The notes: generated from the letters alone by a model not told the origin. A DNA stretch of 64,000 bases from an uncultured Idiomarina sp. (GCA_946885915.1 CAMPHF010000002.1:248001-312000), one strand, 5' to 3'. Positions 1 through 10,344 are shown, counted from the stretch's first letter. A program made the numbers and translations.

Positions 1-2136
1 AGAGGCCATTTGCTCATCAAGCTCGGGTAAGCGCTCCATGAATTCAGCCATGGGAATGTCGGCCAATTGTTCTGGCAGCAGGCTTTCAATGTCGACATCT
101 GTCCAATCCAGTTTCAGGCCTATTTCACGAGCTAAAATCAGCAGCTTGCGCAGAATATCTTGGCAGGATAAGTCTTCGCGCGGATCAGGCTCAGACAAGC
201 CGCGTGCTTTCGCTTCCCGCACTAAATCACTGAACTTCACGTCACTGTTAAAGTTCTCGAACAGCCAGCTCATGGTACCCGAGAAAATACCGGAAATACT
301 GCGAATGGTATCGCCGGAATTTCGTAAGTCGTTAATGGCATAATTGAGCGGCAAACCCGCACCTACTGTGGTGTTGTACAGCCACTCGCGCTTGTACTCG
401 CGCTGAATGGTGCGAATTTCTCGATACTGCGCTTCGCGCGATGCGCCCGCGCGCTTATTGGCGCTAATAATGTGCACGCCGTTGGCAAAGAAGCTCGGAT
501 ACAGCTGTGCCACCGGAATCGCATCGGTCAGGTCAATCATGACCAGCTCATCAAAGGGCGCGTTCGGCAGTTCGCCAATAAAATCACTCATAACATAAGG
601 GCGTGCAAGGCGTTCGAAACTGTTTTGCCAGTCTTTTAATTCAAGCCCTGCTTGATCGAACCACAGCCGGGTGGAGTTACAAATACCAATAATTTGTACA
701 TCCATGACCTCGTTAATACGGTCACGTAGTTGCTGATACAACGAGATCCACGCACTGCCGATATTACCGCGGCCGACCACCAAAATACCCAGGCTGCGGC
801 GGTAGTTAAATAACAAGCTGTGCAGGCGATTCAGCAAGCGGTTATCGAGCTTTTGCTGCAAAATTGCGATCACCGCTGTGCTGTTGGGGCTAAAGCTAAT
901 GCGGCGCACGTTTTGTTCGGCCAGTTGCTGTTTCAGCACCGGCATTTGCGCGGTTTCTTGTATTCTATTGCCGACCAGCGCGATCATGCTGTAACCACTC
1001 ATTTGGGTAACATGGTCGTTCGGGTCAATAGCCGCTAACCACTTGGTCATAAACTCCAAATGGTTTTGGTGGTAGGCATAATAAGCCACCCGCTGGGCCA
1101 GCTCGTTCCAGCTCACCAACGGGGTTAAATCTAAGTCTTCAAAGGCTTGTACGATATCTTTCGCGGCAAGCTCAACGCGGAATAGCACCACCTCACCCAA
1201 CGAGGTGAGCACTTTGCCTTTGGGATCAGTTTGCTCGTACTGGCCAATGCGGGTTTGCTGATTTTCCACTTTCAAACTGGAGCGCACCGCAATTACCATC
1301 CGCTCACGATTCACGGGTTGGAAGGTGCGAGGGTGCAACACTGGACTACCCAAGCGCGCCAGCTCTTCGGCTTCTTGCCAATCTAACGAGGGCAAGCTCA
1401 CCACGCGCTCTACTTTGCGCGGGTCGGCGGAGTAAACGCCCGCCACATCTTTCCAAATGGTGACTTGCTTGGAATCGATCAAGCTTCCGACCAAGGTAGC
1501 GGAGTAGTCTGAGCCGTTACGGCCAAGAATGAGCGAACGACCGTCGGGGTCGCGACAAATAAAACCGGTCACAATAAAGCGCGTTTGTGGATGCGGCGCA
1601 ATGCGCTCAAGCAACGCTTGCCGAGAGGGTTCCACCCGAATCAGTGGTTCTGGCGCATCATCAGCAACTAAGAAGGTACGCGCATCAATGTAATCTGCGC
1701 GAATGCCTTGCTTCACCAGCAACGCTGCTAACAAGCGGGCCGACCATAATTCACCGTAAGCTAACAGTTCAGGCCGATGGGTAATGGTTTCCTCACCACG
1801 TAACCAACCACGCCAGCGCACAAAATCTTGCCGAGAGGCCTTCATGACCGGATGTTCAACGTCATCGAGTAGCTCTTTAATGAGCCCTTGCTGATAGCTT
1901 TCTAATTGATTCAGCAACACCTCAGCAGCGTCGCTTTCCTGCTCGTGCGCATCAATAATCGCTAAGATACGATTGGTAGTATCGCCTGCCGCTGACACCA
2001 CCACTAAATCGCTGGCGCCCGCATATTCGGTCACAATACGCGCGACCCGGCGGTAACAAAAAGCGTCGGCTAAGCTGCTGCCGCCGAATTTATGAACTTG
2101 AACTTGATCAGCAATGGTCTGTGCGCTAACAGTCAT
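1..2136 (-). CDS. metL: bifunctional aspartate kinase/homoserine dehydrogenase II, 3' end beyond window
   Basis: Catalyses the first and third steps of the aspartate pathway to methionine/threonine (aspartate to aspartyl phosphate; aspartate semialdehyde to homoserine) in the cytoplasm. About 712 codons are visible, open to the left edge; E. coli MetL is 810 residues, so roughly the last 100 are missing. The kinase begins with KFGGSS at residues 16-21, and the dehydrogenase Rossmann loop GRGNIG is at about residues 455-460. The start ATG at 2136 is followed by MTVSAQTIADQ. Assignment to MetL rather than ThrA rests on the divergent metJ neighbour, as in the met clusters of other gammaproteobacteria. 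Promoter and possible Met boxes lie upstream. Confidence 0.93.
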   Translation of the reverse strand, partial: MTVSAQTIADQVQVHKFGGSSLADAFCYRRVARIVTEYAGASDLVVVSAAGDTTNRILAIIDAHEQESDAAEVLLNQLESYQQGLIKELLDDVEHPVMKASRQDFVRWRGWLRGEETITHRPELLAYGELWSARLLAALLVKQGIRADYIDARTFLVADDAPEPLIRVEPSRQALLERIAPHPQTRFIVTGFICRDPDGRSLILGRNGSDYSATLVGSLIDSKQVTIWKDVAGVYSADPRKVERVVSLPSLDWQEAEELARLGSPVLHPRTFQPVNRERMVIAVRSSLKVENQQTRIGQYEQTDPKGKVLTSLGEVVLFRVELAAKDIVQAFEDLDLTPLVSWNELAQRVAYYAYHQNHLEFMTKWLAAIDPNDHVTQMSGYSMIALVGNRIQETAQMPVLKQQLAEQNVRRISFSPNSTAVIAILQQKLDNRLLNRLHSLLFNYRRSLGILVVGRGNIGSAWISLYQQLRDRINEVMDVQIIGICNSTRLWFDQAGLELKDWQNSFERLARPYVMSDFIGELPNAPFDELVMIDLTDAIPVAQLYPSFFANGVHIISANKRAGASREAQYREIRTIQREYKREWLYNTTVGAGLPLNYAINDLRNSGDTIRSISGIFSGTMSWLFENFNSDVKFSDLVREAKARGLSEPDPREDLSCQDILRKLLILAREIGLKLDWTDVDIESLLPEQLADIPMAEFMERLPELDEQMAS

Positions 2137-2172
2137 GATGCGTCGGCATACTCCGAAAAGGCTAAAAAGTTG

Positions 2173-2200
2173 ATTATACGTGCCCATTTACGTGGGTCAA
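2173..2200 (-). promoter_or_regulatory. sigma-70 promoter of metL
   Basis: On the minus strand a -35 TTGACC (2200-2195) and a perfect -10 TATAAT (2178-2173) are separated by 16 bp, about 35 bp upstream of the metL ATG. Seen directly; activity is inferred. Confidence 0.7.
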
Positions 2201-2237
2201 AGTAACTTAACCACAGCTTTGCACGCTTGTACAGATT

Positions 2238-2253
2238 AGCAGTATAGACTTCT
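2238..2253. promoter_or_regulatory. possible MetJ operator (two adjacent Met boxes)
   Basis: MetJ binds tandem 8-bp Met boxes (consensus AGACGTCT). AGACTTCT at 2246-2253 matches 7 of 8, and the in-phase upstream octamer AGCAGTAT matches 5 of 8. The site sits between the two divergent promoters, so one operator could serve metL and metJ. Only one box is good, so this is tentative. Confidence 0.4.
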
Positions 2254-2255
2254 GA

Positions 2256-2283
2256 TTGACTGCGTCTATAAAGCCAGTACAAT
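2256..2283 (+). promoter_or_regulatory. sigma-70 promoter of metJ
   Basis: TTGACT (2256-2261), 16-bp spacer, TACAAT (2278-2283), ending about 30 bp before the metJ ATG. A good consensus match, immediately downstream of the candidate Met boxes, which suggests autoregulation. Confidence 0.7.
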
Positions 2284-2314
2284 TTGCAAGGTCATATCAG
2301 TAGGAGTGCAGCAC

Positions 2315-2632
2315 ATGAAGTGGGATGGCGAATACATTTATCCATACGTTGAGCATGGTAAAAAAAGCGAGCAGGTGAAAAAAATCACTGTTTCGATTCC
2401 GACCAAAGTGCTGAAAGTACTCACCGATGAGCGCACTCGCCGGCAAGTGGGTAATTTACGTCACGCCACTAATAGCGAGCTGCTGTGCGAAGCCTTTTTG
2501 CACGCCTTCACCGGTCAGCCATTGCCAACCGATGAAGATTTACGCAAAGATAATCCGCACAAAATACCTTCGGCGGTGCGCGCAGAACTTGAACGGCGCG
2601 GGTTACCTATTCCCGATGAAGACGAGTTTTAA
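2315..2632 (+). CDS. metJ: methionine regulon repressor MetJ
   Basis: Ribbon-helix-helix repressor that uses S-adenosylmethionine as corepressor and represses methionine biosynthesis genes. The 105-residue product is nearly colinear with E. coli Met[17 protein letters not shown] near the N-terminus, the DNA-contacting beta strand KKITVSIP (about residues 23-30), then the conserved LTDERTRRQ and [15 protein letters not shown] helices. ATG 2315 is preferred over an in-frame GTG at 2306 because TAGGAG (2301-2306) is then 8 nt upstream and the N-terminus matches the family. Divergent from metL; converges on argH, whose stop lies 4 bp away. Confidence 0.96.
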   Translation: MKWDGEYIYPYVEHGKKSEQVKKITVSIPTKVLKVLTDERTRRQVGNLRHATNSELLCEAFLHAFTGQPLPTDEDLRKDNPHKIPSAVRAELERRGLPIPDEDEF

Positions 2633-2636
2633 CTCG

Positions 2637-4478
2637 CTATAACCGGTATTCTAGCGCCGTCTCATCGCAATGATCACGGCGCGGGCAAAGTTCGCAGTCT
2701 TTCATTACTTTTTCCGGCAGCTCTTCTTTCACCGTTAGTTTGAAATTGAGCTTGCCAAAAAACTCCGGCACACGGGTGAGTACAATGGTGCGCTTAATGC
2801 CTAACTCGCGCGCTTTCCACAGCAAAAATGCCACTAACTCAGCACCTAATCCTTTGCCCTGAGCCTGCGGGAATAACCCCAACGAGCGAATTTCAGCCAG
2901 CCCGGTGCCATATACATATAACGCCGCACAACCCACCACTTCATCATCTAGCTCGGCCACCGCAAAGCCATGAATAGCTTGCATCACATCGGCTTTGTCC
3001 CGCGGCAGGTTCTCACCTTGTTCAGCCCAGTAGGCAATGAGCTCACAGATTTTATCAACATCCGTCAGGCGCGCCTGGCGCACATGCAAACTGGCAGCCG
3101 TGGCCGCTTGTAACCACACTTGAGCGCGCTTTAAGCTACTTTTTATCGCGCTTGGTGCTACGCCACCCTGAGCACGGCGCTGTGCCATGCCGTATGCCAC
3201 CGGCAGCACTTCATACACATCGGCTTGAATAGCGGGACAATATTGCTGCAACTGAGTCAGCGGCAATTCCGCCAAACTTACGCCTTGTTGTTGTGCCACC
3301 ACCACTAATTGTCCGGTCACATGGTGCGCGTCGCGAAATGCCATGCCTTGGCGCACTAAATAATCCGCAAGCTCGGTAGCGTTGCTGTAACCCAGCTCGG
3401 CCTGATGCATGGCATGGGCCTCATTCACCTGCAACTGCGGGAGCGCAAATGCCAGCATTTGCACACATTGAAGGTAGGTCGCCACGCCATCAAACAGCCC
3501 TTCTTTGTCCTCTTGCATGTCTTTGTTATAAGCCAGTGGCAAGCCTTTCATAGTCGTCAGCAGCGCCTGTAAATGGCCGTAAACACGCCCGGTTTTGCCG
3601 CGTAACAGCTCGAACAGATCAGGGTTTTTCTTTTGCGGCATGAGCGATGAGCCACTACTTATTTGGTCACTCATCGCAAAACAAGCGGATTCGCCACTGA
3701 CGTAAAAAATCACATCCTCCGCTAAGCGCGATAAATGCATCATGCCAGTGCAGGCGCTGTAGAGTAAATCCAACGCAAAGTCGCGATCGGACACCGCATC
3801 TAAGCTGTTATCACTTGCCTGGCGAAAACCTAATGCCTGCGCCAATTGCTGCCGATCAATAGCCGCGGTTGTGCCCGCCAACGCGCCACTTCCCAACGGC
3901 GCCACATCTAGGCGCTTGCGCGTATCTTGCAAGCGCTGCACATCGCGCTGCAGCATCGCCACGTAAGCTAGCGCCCAATGCCCAGCGGTAATCGGCTGGG
4001 CGCGCTGCAGATGGGTATAACCGGGAATCACACTCGTGGCATAACGCTCGGCAAACTCAAGCAAAGCATTTACCGCAGCTAAGTTGGCATCTATTAACTG
4101 TTGCACTTGCTGCTTACACCACAAGCGCAGATCGGTGGCGACTAAATCGTTACGACTGCGACCGGTGTGCAAGCGTTTAGCCGTCACACCAATGCGGTCG
4201 ATTAACTGCGCTTCTACCCAAGCATGAATATCTTCCGCGCCGGTTTGCAACGGTAAGCGTGGATCTTTGGCAATCGCTGCCACCAATTCGTCGAGCGCTT
4301 GCTGTAAGGCAGTGTGGTCGCTGGCGGTTATCAGCTGCGCTTGCCACAGCGCCGTGGCCCAGGCTTTGGAGCACTGCAACTCATAAGGTGCGAGCTGATA
4401 ATCAAAGCGCAACGAATCATTAAATTGTTGGAATTCAGCGGCACTTGGCTGGCTGAAACGTCCGCCCCATAAACTCAT
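2637..4478 (-). CDS. argH(A): bifunctional argininosuccinate lyase / N-acetylglutamate synthase-type GNAT domain
   Basis: Residues 1 to about 460 are argininosuccinate lyase, the last arginine step (argininosuccinate to arginine plus fumarate), with the fumarase-superfamily signature [11 protein letters not shown] at 276-286 and the TGRSRND stretch at 105-111. Residues from about 464 to 613 form a GNAT domain with the acetyl-CoA loop QAQGKGLG (538-545), as in the short ArgA-type N-acetylglutamate synthase of argH(A) fusions known from marine gammaproteobacteria such as Moritella. One protein would thus supply the first and last steps of the pathway. A Cys/His-rich tail ([10 protein letters not shown]) ends the GNAT part. 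Last gene of the operon; its ATG overlaps the argG stop by 4 bp. Confidence 0.93.
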   Translation of the reverse strand: MSLWGGRFSQPSAAEFQQFNDSLRFDYQLAPYELQCSKAWATALWQAQLITASDHTALQQALDELVAAIAKDPRLPLQTGAEDIHAWVEAQLIDRIGVTAKRLHTGRSRNDLVATDLRLWCKQQVQQLIDANLAAVNALLEFAERYATSVIPGYTHLQRAQPITAGHWALAYVAMLQRDVQRLQDTRKRLDVAPLGSGALAGTTAAIDRQQLAQALGFRQASDNSLDAVSDRDFALDLLYSACTGMMHLSRLAEDVIFYVSGESACFAMSDQISSGSSLMPQKKNPDLFELLRGKTGRVYGHLQALLTTMKGLPLAYNKDMQEDKEGLFDGVATYLQCVQMLAFALPQLQVNEAHAMHQAELGYSNATELADYLVRQGMAFRDAHHVTGQLVVVAQQQGVSLAELPLTQLQQYCPAIQADVYEVLPVAYGMAQRRAQGGVAPSAIKSSLKRAQVWLQAATAASLHVRQARLTDVDKICELIAYWAEQGENLPRDKADVMQAIHGFAVAELDDEVVGCAALYVYGTGLAEIRSLGLFPQAQGKGLGAELVAFLLWKARELGIKRTIVLTRVPEFFGKLNFKLTVKEELPEKVMKDCELCPRRDHCDETALEYRL

Positions 4479-5704
4479 GATGTGGCCTCGCTCGCCTCGG
4501 TTTGCTGCGCGTGCAATGCCCGAATTCGGCTCGACAGGCTATACAAACGAATAAAACCTTCGGCATGTTGTTGGTTATACACGTCGTCTTCATCGAAGGT
4601 GGCAAATGCGGTTGAGTACAAACTGTAGGGTGACCGGCGCTGCATCACGGTGGCCTGGCCTTTATACAGCTTTACGACCACTTCACCGGTCATCACCTGT
4701 GCCAGCTCAGCCGCTGCTGCCAGCAAGGCTTTGCGCAGCGGGGTAAACCACCGGCCGTCATACAGTAAAGTGGCGAATTGGGCGCCAATGCTCTGCCGAT
4801 ACTGTAATGCGGTGCGGTCTAACACCAGCGACTCTAAGCCTTGCAACGCCAACCGCAGCACCGTGCCAGCCGGGGTTTCATAACAGCCGCGCGACTTCAT
4901 GCCGACCAAGCGATTTTCCACCATATCTAAACGCCCCACGCCATGCGCCGCTGCGACTTGGTTCAACTGCTCAATCGCCGCCACTGGCACAACCGCTACA
5001 TCATCAATATGGGTCAGTTTGCCCTTGTGAAATTGCAGTTTGATGAACACCGGCTGATCCGGTGCTTGCTCCGCCGCTACGGTCCACGTCCAGACCTGTT
5101 CAGACGGGGCACACCAAGGGTCTTCAAGCTCTCCGCCTTCGTGCGAGATGTGCCATAAGTTGGCATCGCGGCTATAAATCTTAGTGGCGGATGCGCTACA
5201 AGGAATACTCCGCTCGGCCAGATAGTTGAGCAGATCGGGGCGTGACCGTAGCTGCCACTCGCGCCAAGGTGCAATCACCTTCAAATCTGGCGCCAACGCC
5301 GCAAAGGCCGACTCAAACCGCACCTGATCGTTGCCTTTACCGGTGCAACCATGGCTGAGCGCATCGGCGCCTACCAGCCGCGCCACTTCCACTTGCGCCT
5401 CGGCAATTACCGGGCGTGCCAGCGCTGTACCGAGCAAATACTGATCTTCATAAATGGCACCCGTGGTGAGGGTCGGAAAAATCACCTCATTGGCTAATTT
5501 TTCACGTAAATCGACGACATAACATTCACTGGCGCCCGAGGCTTTAGCCTTTTGCTCAACACCTTGTAATTCATCATCGCCCTGGCCAACATTGGCGACA
5601 AAAGCCACTACTTCACAGTCATAGTTTTCTTTTAACCAAGGCACAATCGCCGAGGTATCTAAACCACCGGAATAGGCGAGTACAACTTTATTAAACTGGC
5701 TCAT
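4475..5704 (-). CDS. argG: argininosuccinate synthase
   Basis: Condenses citrulline and aspartate to argininosuccinate using ATP. The 409-residue length is normal. The N-type ATP pyrophosphatase loop SGGLDTS is at residues 12-18, and [13 protein letters not shown] and [11 protein letters not shown] segments typical of the family follow. It overlaps argF upstream and argH(A) downstream by ATGA-type 4-bp overlaps, indicating translational coupling within the arginine operon. Confidence 0.97.
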   Translation of the reverse strand: MSQFNKVVLAYSGGLDTSAIVPWLKENYDCEVVAFVANVGQGDDELQGVEQKAKASGASECYVVDLREKLANEVIFPTLTTGAIYEDQYLLGTALARPVIAEAQVEVARLVGADALSHGCTGKGNDQVRFESAFAALAPDLKVIAPWREWQLRSRPDLLNYLAERSIPCSASATKIYSRDANLWHISHEGGELEDPWCAPSEQVWTWTVAAEQAPDQPVFIKLQFHKGKLTHIDDVAVVPVAAIEQLNQVAAAHGVGRLDMVENRLVGMKSRGCYETPAGTVLRLALQGLESLVLDRTALQYRQSIGAQFATLLYDGRWFTPLRKALLAAAAELAQVMTGEVVVKLYKGQATVMQRRSPYSLYSTAFATFDEDDVYNQQHAEGFIRLYSLSSRIRALHAQQTEASEATS

Positions 5705-6606
5705 GCGGCAGCTCCTAACAATTCACATAAAATGGCATTTTGGGCGTATAACCGGTTTTCGGCTTGTTTCAGCACCACCGCTTGAGGGCTATCTAACACT
5801 TCCGCGGTTACTTCACGGCCACGTTGCGCAGGTAAACAGTGCATAAAGTATTGCGCGCCAAGCTGCTGCATTAGTTGTTGATTCACTTGGTAAGGCGCAA
5901 AATCGGCCATCACTTGGGCTTCGTCACGCTGTTGTCCCATCGACAACCAGGTATCGGTGTACACCGCTTGAGTCTGCTCGGCCGCGGCTAAATCATGTAA
6001 TAGGGTGATTTTGCCACCGGTGCTGCTAGCCATCTGCTGGGCAGCCTCCAACTCGATTGGTGCATAGCCCTCGGGAGTAATAATTTGCAAGGTCATGCCT
6101 ACCCGTGCGGCACCGTGCATCAGGGCTTGGCAGACATTATTGCCATCGCCAATCCAGGTTAGATGAACCTTGCTTAAATCACCGAATAGTTCAGCTAAGG
6201 TCAGTAAATCGGCGAGTGCTTGGCAAGGGTGGCAACTGTCACTCAGGGCATTAATGACCGGCTTATTGGCCGCTGCCGCCATGGTCTCTAAGGTGTGTTG
6301 CTGATACACGCGCGCCACAATGGCATCGTGCCAACAGGCTAAATTGGCGGCCACATCCTCGGTCGATTCCCGAGCACCCATAATGCTGGTGGCATCTAAG
6401 TAAATGCTGTGACCGCCTAAGCGATTAATGCCCGCGGCAAAGCTAGAGCGAGTGCGCAGCGATGGCTTTTCAAATAGCAGGGCAATGCTTTTGCCTTGCA
6501 ATACTTGGCTGTAAGCCTGTGGCCGTTGCTTCATGGTGTGGCTTAATTGCAACAATGCTTGCACTTGGGCCGGGCTCACTTGGTTGAGCGCGAGTAAATC
6601 TTGCAT
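5701..6606 (-). CDS. argF: ornithine carbamoyltransferase
   Basis: Makes citrulline from ornithine and carbamoyl phosphate. The carbamoyl-phosphate loop reads SLRTR (residues 49-53) where many OTCases have STRTR. The ornithine-loop motif DTWLSMG and the C-terminal [12 protein letters not shown] identify an OTCase rather than an aspartate transcarbamylase. ATG 6606 (301 residues) is chosen because homologues begin at this point; the frame stays open to 6702 but that would add 32 unrelated residues and overlap argB. Its stop overlaps the argG start by 4 bp, and 61 bp separate it from argB. Confidence 0.93.
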   Translation of the reverse strand: MQDLLALNQVSPAQVQALLQLSHTMKQRPQAYSQVLQGKSIALLFEKPSLRTRSSFAAGINRLGGHSIYLDATSIMGARESTEDVAANLACWHDAIVARVYQQHTLETMAAAANKPVINALSDSCHPCQALADLLTLAELFGDLSKVHLTWIGDGNNVCQALMHGAARVGMTLQIITPEGYAPIELEAAQQMASSTGGKITLLHDLAAAEQTQAVYTDTWLSMGQQRDEAQVMADFAPYQVNQQLMQQLGAQYFMHCLPAQRGREVTAEVLDSPQAVVLKQAENRLYAQNAILCELLGAAA

Positions 6607-6667
6607 ATTAAAGGTCCTAAATTGGAAAGCTGGCTGTGAAATAATTGGGTCGTTGAGCCTGAGCCGC

Positions 6668-7447
6668 TTATGCAATAACGCGGGTGCCTGCGGCTTGACC
6701 ATGAGCGAGAGCGAGGAGCGCTTGCGGGTCTTGCCAACTTGCCACCGCGATGCTTCGTCGGGCAGCTTGGGCGGCTTTAAGCGCGGCTTGTACTTTTACA
6801 ATCATGCCACCGGCGAGCGTGCCTTCGGCTTGTAAGGCGGTTGCTTTAGCAGCATTGAGTTCTGGCACCAGCTGAGCGTTGGCATCTAAAATGCCGGCCA
6901 CGTCGCTTAACAGCACCAGATCAGCGTTTAACAGCTGGGCAATAGCACCCGCGGCTAAATCTGCATTCACATTCAATCGCGCGCCCGTGGCACTGGTGCC
7001 AAGCGAAGCAAGTACTGGCACATAACCGCATGCGGTAAGCAGTTCGAGCAAGCGCGGGTCGTCCGGCAATGGCTCACCCACCGCACCAAGCGCAGATGCC
7101 TCGGTACAGCTGGTGCTAAAGCCAGCATTCAAAGTAAGCCCGACGGCATTCACTTGGTACTGCTGTAATGCCGCCACTAGTTGGCTGTTTAAATCGCCGG
7201 CGAGTACCCCCGCGATGATTGGAATATCAGCGGCAGCAGTGAGCCGTTGACCATTCACCTTTTGCTCGCTAACGACACCAGCTGTCGCTAATGCCGCAGA
7301 GATTTGATCACCACCGCCATGCACTAGCACTAACGGCCGAATAGGTAATACCGCCGCAAGCGATTGTGCTAATTGAGGCAAATGCGCTGGCTGTAACGCC
7401 CGCCCACCAACTTTAATCACCCAAGGCCGGGTACTGGTGGTTATCAT
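6668..7447 (-). CDS. argB: acetylglutamate kinase
   Basis: Phosphorylates N-acetylglutamate, the second step of arginine synthesis. The 259-residue protein has the amino-acid-kinase glycine loop LVHGGGDQI, and NVNADLAAGAIAQLL and LVLLSDVAGIL downstream, which are diagnostic for the family. Length equals the E. coli-type (arginine-insensitive) enzyme. ATG overlaps the argC stop (TGA at 7446-7444). Confidence 0.95.
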   Translation of the reverse strand: MITTSTRPWVIKVGGRALQPAHLPQLAQSLAAVLPIRPLVLVHGGGDQISAALATAGVVSEQKVNGQRLTAAADIPIIAGVLAGDLNSQLVAALQQYQVNAVGLTLNAGFSTSCTEASALGAVGEPLPDDPRLLELLTACGYVPVLASLGTSATGARLNVNADLAAGAIAQLLNADLVLLSDVAGILDANAQLVPELNAAKATALQAEGTLAGGMIVKVQAALKAAQAARRSIAVASWQDPQALLALAHGQAAGTRVIA

Positions 7448-8517
7448 AGCCGCCGCGCTCCCGGTAATAGCCCGAGTGCCGCGCTAAACCCGTGATAGTT
7501 ATTTGCCAATTGCAACGCTTGCGCCGCGGCGCCTTTGAGTAAATTATCGATAGCCGCGCACACAATTAATTGTGGTGGCGCGTAGTCATCCCGAACCTGT
7601 GCGTACAAATCGCAAAACGGCGTATATTCAATTTCAGCTTGCCGTGGTGGCTTGTCACGCAAGCGGATCAGCGGCTGCTGGTGATAACTTGCTTGCCAGG
7701 CTGCATACACATCTTCGGCTGCAGTGCCCGGTAACAGTTGCGCATAAATAGTCGCCACAATGCCACGTTTGAAGTTACCCAAATGGGGCACAAAGACCAC
7801 TTGGCGGCCCAAGGTTTGTTCAATTTCTGGCTGATGCCGATGCCCTTCAACGCCATAAGCGTGCAGGCTCACCTCACAAAATGAGGAATTCAACGATGCC
7901 TTACGACCGGCACCAGAAACACCACTCACCGCGTTGATCACCGGCACGCTCTGCCGATCGATAAGCGGTAACAGCGGTTTAAGCGCCAGCGCTGCCACCG
8001 TTGGGTAACAGCCGGGCACTGCAATGACTCGTTCCGAGCCCTGCAATGGACAATACTCCGCTAAACCATAGGGCACATAACCCACATCAGGCTGGGCAAA
8101 GCCATACACGCGCTGGTGGGTGGCCGCATGATGCAGCCGCATCGCACCGGATAAATCGAATACCGTCACCTGATCGAGCAATTGTTGCTCGGCCAGCGCG
8201 CTAATGACTGCCGCACTCGCCTCATGCGGCAGGGCTAAAAATAGCACTTGAACCTGTGCCACTAGGTCAGCAAGACCGGCGGGCTGCCAGGGTTCGATAA
8301 TGAGCTCATTACCCAGGTGATATTGGGGAAATAGCTGATTGAAAGGCTGCGGATTGGCCTGCTCAGAGGCAAACAAATGAGTGGGTTGAAAATGAGGGTG
8401 GTGGTGCAGCAGTTGCACCAACTCGGCACCGCTGTAGCCAGACGCACCGAGCACAGCGCACTGAATGGCGCTGCTACGGTCATGCTGACTTTGTGGTTGC
8501 GTAGAATGACTCACCAC
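7444..8517 (-). CDS. argC: N-acetyl-gamma-glutamyl-phosphate reductase
   Basis: Reduces N-acetylglutamyl phosphate to the semialdehyde with NADPH. The NADPH loop LGASGYSGAEL is near the N-terminus and the catalytic cysteine is in VPGCYPT (about residue 170). There is no good ATG: the frame opens with TTG 8520, GTG 8517, GTG 8514. GAGGG on the minus strand is 3, 6 and 9 nt from these, so GTG 8517 or 8514 is preferred. First gene of the operon, behind an ArgR operator. argE, which is divergent from argC in E. coli and many relatives, is not present here; maeB occupies that side. Confidence 0.94.
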   Translation of the reverse strand: MVSHSTQPQSQHDRSSAIQCAVLGASGYSGAELVQLLHHHPHFQPTHLFASEQANPQPFNQLFPQYHLGNELIIEPWQPAGLADLVAQVQVLFLALPHEASAAVISALAEQQLLDQVTVFDLSGAMRLHHAATHQRVYGFAQPDVGYVPYGLAEYCPLQGSERVIAVPGCYPTVAALALKPLLPLIDRQSVPVINAVSGVSGAGRKASLNSSFCEVSLHAYGVEGHRHQPEIEQTLGRQVVFVPHLGNFKRGIVATIYAQLLPGTAAEDVYAAWQASYHQQPLIRLRDKPPRQAEIEYTPFCDLYAQVRDDYAPPQLIVCAAIDNLLKGAAAQALQLANNYHGFSAALGLLPGARRL

Positions 8518-8551
8518 CAAATACCCTCTTATGGAACTTGGTGGCGATCCT

Positions 8552-8590
8552 AAAATATAATTATTCTTTATTCAAGAATAAATATTCATT
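8552..8590 (-). promoter_or_regulatory. ArgR operator, two ARG boxes, with operon promoter
   Basis: Read on the minus strand, TGAATATTTATTCT (within 8573-8590) matches 13 of 14 core positions of the ARG box (TGAAT-N4-ATTCA). A second box, AGAATAATTATATT (within 8552-8569), matches 10 of 14. Core starts are 21 bp apart, i.e. two 18-bp boxes with the canonical 3-bp gap. A -10-like TATATT lies in the second box, so repression by promoter occlusion is plausible. Confidence 0.72.
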
Positions 8591-8613
8591 TTTTACGCAT
8601 AATTTGCATTCTG

Positions 8614-9873
8614 CTAGGCTTCGTTCATATACCCTTTTGGCAATTCAATGCGAGCAGCACCGGTCGCCACCGCAGCTTCTGCCACCGCTTTAGCCACTCG
8701 CTGGCACAAACGCTTATCCATAGGCTTTGGAATAATATAATGCGGGCCAAACTCTAATTTATCGATGCCAGCGGCCTCTAACAGCTCAGTGTCTACCGGC
8801 TCTTTCGCTAACTCACGAATAGCGTGTACCGCGGCTAACTTCATTTCATCGTTGATCATGCGGGCCCGCACATCGAGCGCACCACGGAAAATGAACGGAA
8901 AGCACAGCACGTTATTCACTTGGTTAGGAAAATCCGAGCGACCAGTCGCCATGATCAAATCGTCGCGGGTGGCATTAGCGACATCGGGATGAATCTCGGG
9001 ATCGGGATTCGAACAAGCAAACACAATCGGCTTCGGCGCCATGAGCTTTAGCGCCTCAGGCGGCAGCAGATCCGGCCCTGAAACGCCAACAAACACATCA
9101 GCGCCGGTGATCACTTCTTCCAAGGTGCGCTTGTCGGTATTGTTGGCAAACAAGGCTTTGTACTCGTTTAAATCCTCACGCCGTGTATGAATCACCCCTT
9201 TTGAATCAAGCATATAAATGTGCTCGCGTTGCGCGCCACACTTAATCAATAGCTCCATACAGGCGATTGCCGCCGCGCCCGCACCTAAACACACAATGTG
9301 CGCTTTGTTTAAATCTTTGCCCTGAATTTCTAAGGCATTCAGCAAGCCTGCTGCGGTTACGATAGCGGTGCCGTGCTGATCATCGTGAAACACCGGAATA
9401 TCACAGCGTTCAATCAGCGCTTGTTCAATTTCAAAGCACTCTGGCGCTTTTATATCTTCTAAATTAATACCGCCAAAACTGTCGGCAATATTGGCCACAG
9501 TATTAATGAAATCTTGGGTCGTGCGATGATTCACTTCAATATCAATCGAGTCTAGGCCAGCAAAGCGTTTGAATAACAATGCCTTGCCTTCCATCACTGG
9601 TTTTGAGGCCAGCGGGCCTAAATTTCCTAACCCCAAAATAGCGGTACCATTGCTAATAACGGCGACTAAATTACCTTTGGCGGTGTACTTGTAAACGTCG
9701 GCTGGATCTTCGGCAATGGCGCGTACCGGCTCGGCCACCCCAGGGCTATAAGCGAGGGCTAAATCCTTCGCAGTCGCGGCGGGTTTGGTTAAGCTTATGG
9801 CAATTTTACCGGGAGTAGGTAGGGCGTGATAATCCAAGGCTTGCTGACGAAAGTCCGATTTTGCTTTGCTCAT
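8614..9873 (-). CDS. NAD(P)-dependent malic enzyme, short form without phosphotransacetylase domain
   Basis: Oxidatively decarboxylates malate to pyruvate. At 419 residues it corresponds to the catalytic half of MaeB (E. coli MaeB is about 759 with a PTA-like tail), which is absent here. Seen: the N-terminal [11 protein letters not shown], the metal/substrate block [10 protein letters not shown], the nucleotide loop [10 protein letters not shown], and [11 protein letters not shown] near the C-terminus. ATG 9873 is preferred over TTG 9876. Same strand as the arginine operon but separated from it by 96 bp carrying the ArgR operator, so probably an independent unit. Confidence 0.92.
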   Translation of the reverse strand: MSKAKSDFRQQALDYHALPTPGKIAISLTKPAATAKDLALAYSPGVAEPVRAIAEDPADVYKYTAKGNLVAVISNGTAILGLGNLGPLASKPVMEGKALLFKRFAGLDSIDIEVNHRTTQDFINTVANIADSFGGINLEDIKAPECFEIEQALIERCDIPVFHDDQHGTAIVTAAGLLNALEIQGKDLNKAHIVCLGAGAAAIACMELLIKCGAQREHIYMLDSKGVIHTRREDLNEYKALFANNTDKRTLEEVITGADVFVGVSGPDLLPPEALKLMAPKPIVFACSNPDPEIHPDVANATRDDLIMATGRSDFPNQVNNVLCFPFIFRGALDVRARMINDEMKLAAVHAIRELAKEPVDTELLEAAGIDKLEFGPHYIIPKPMDKRLCQRVAKAVAEAAVATGAARIELPKGYMNEA

Positions 9874-10055
9874 CAAAAGGTATCCATTATGAAAATTCGG
9901 CTGAGGCTGCCTCCATACTAGACCCTTTTAGCGTGGGAACAAATCTTACCTGCTCGGCTCACATTCGCCAGGATTGTAGAAGATTGTCAAAGTGGTGAAT
10001 TTAGCACCACCGCCAAAGTCAGTAGTGCTGGGAGATAGGGCTATTTTGCGCAACA

Positions 10056-10081
10056 AAAAAGGCGCCTTTTGGCACCTTTTT
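10056..10081 (-). terminator. rho-independent terminator after rpmE (possibly bidirectional)
   Basis: AAAAAGGCGCC and GGCACCTTTTT form an 11-bp stem (one G-U/mismatch) around a TTTT loop, flanked by A and T runs, 48 bp past the rpmE stop. Nothing else evident was seen between 9874 and 10128. Confidence 0.8.
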
Positions 10082-10128
10082 CAATAAATCTTTACAAACC
10101 CGACAAATGTCTGGGTTTAAGCTATCGC

Positions 10129-10344
10129 TTACTTCTTGCCGCCAACCATGCTGAAACGCTTGTTGAACTTCTCAATGCGGCCGCCGGTGTCCATAATACG
10201 CTGTTTACCGGTGTAGAATGGGTGACACTCTGAACATACGTCCAAGTGTAATTCGCCGCCTTTAGTTGAGTTGGTGACGAAGCTATGGCCACAAGAACAA
10301 GTAACGTTCAGCGGCTCGTATTTAGGGTGAATACCTTCTTTCAT
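10129..10344 (-). CDS. rpmE: 50S ribosomal protein L31 (zinc-binding form)
   Basis: Large-subunit protein of 71 residues, close to E. coli L31 (70). The N-terminus [10 protein letters not shown] and the core [20 protein letters not shown] are diagnostic. Four cysteines (CSCG and CSECHP) mark the C+ zinc-binding paralogue rather than the zinc-free YkgM type. ATG 10344 is chosen over an upstream in-frame start at 10377 by homology; GAGG lies about 10 nt upstream. Divergent from priA, the usual neighbour of rpmE in enteric bacteria. Confidence 0.96.
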   Translation of the reverse strand: MKEGIHPKYEPLNVTCSCGHSFVTNSTKGGELHLDVCSECHPFYTGKQRIMDTGGRIEKFNKRFSMVGGKK

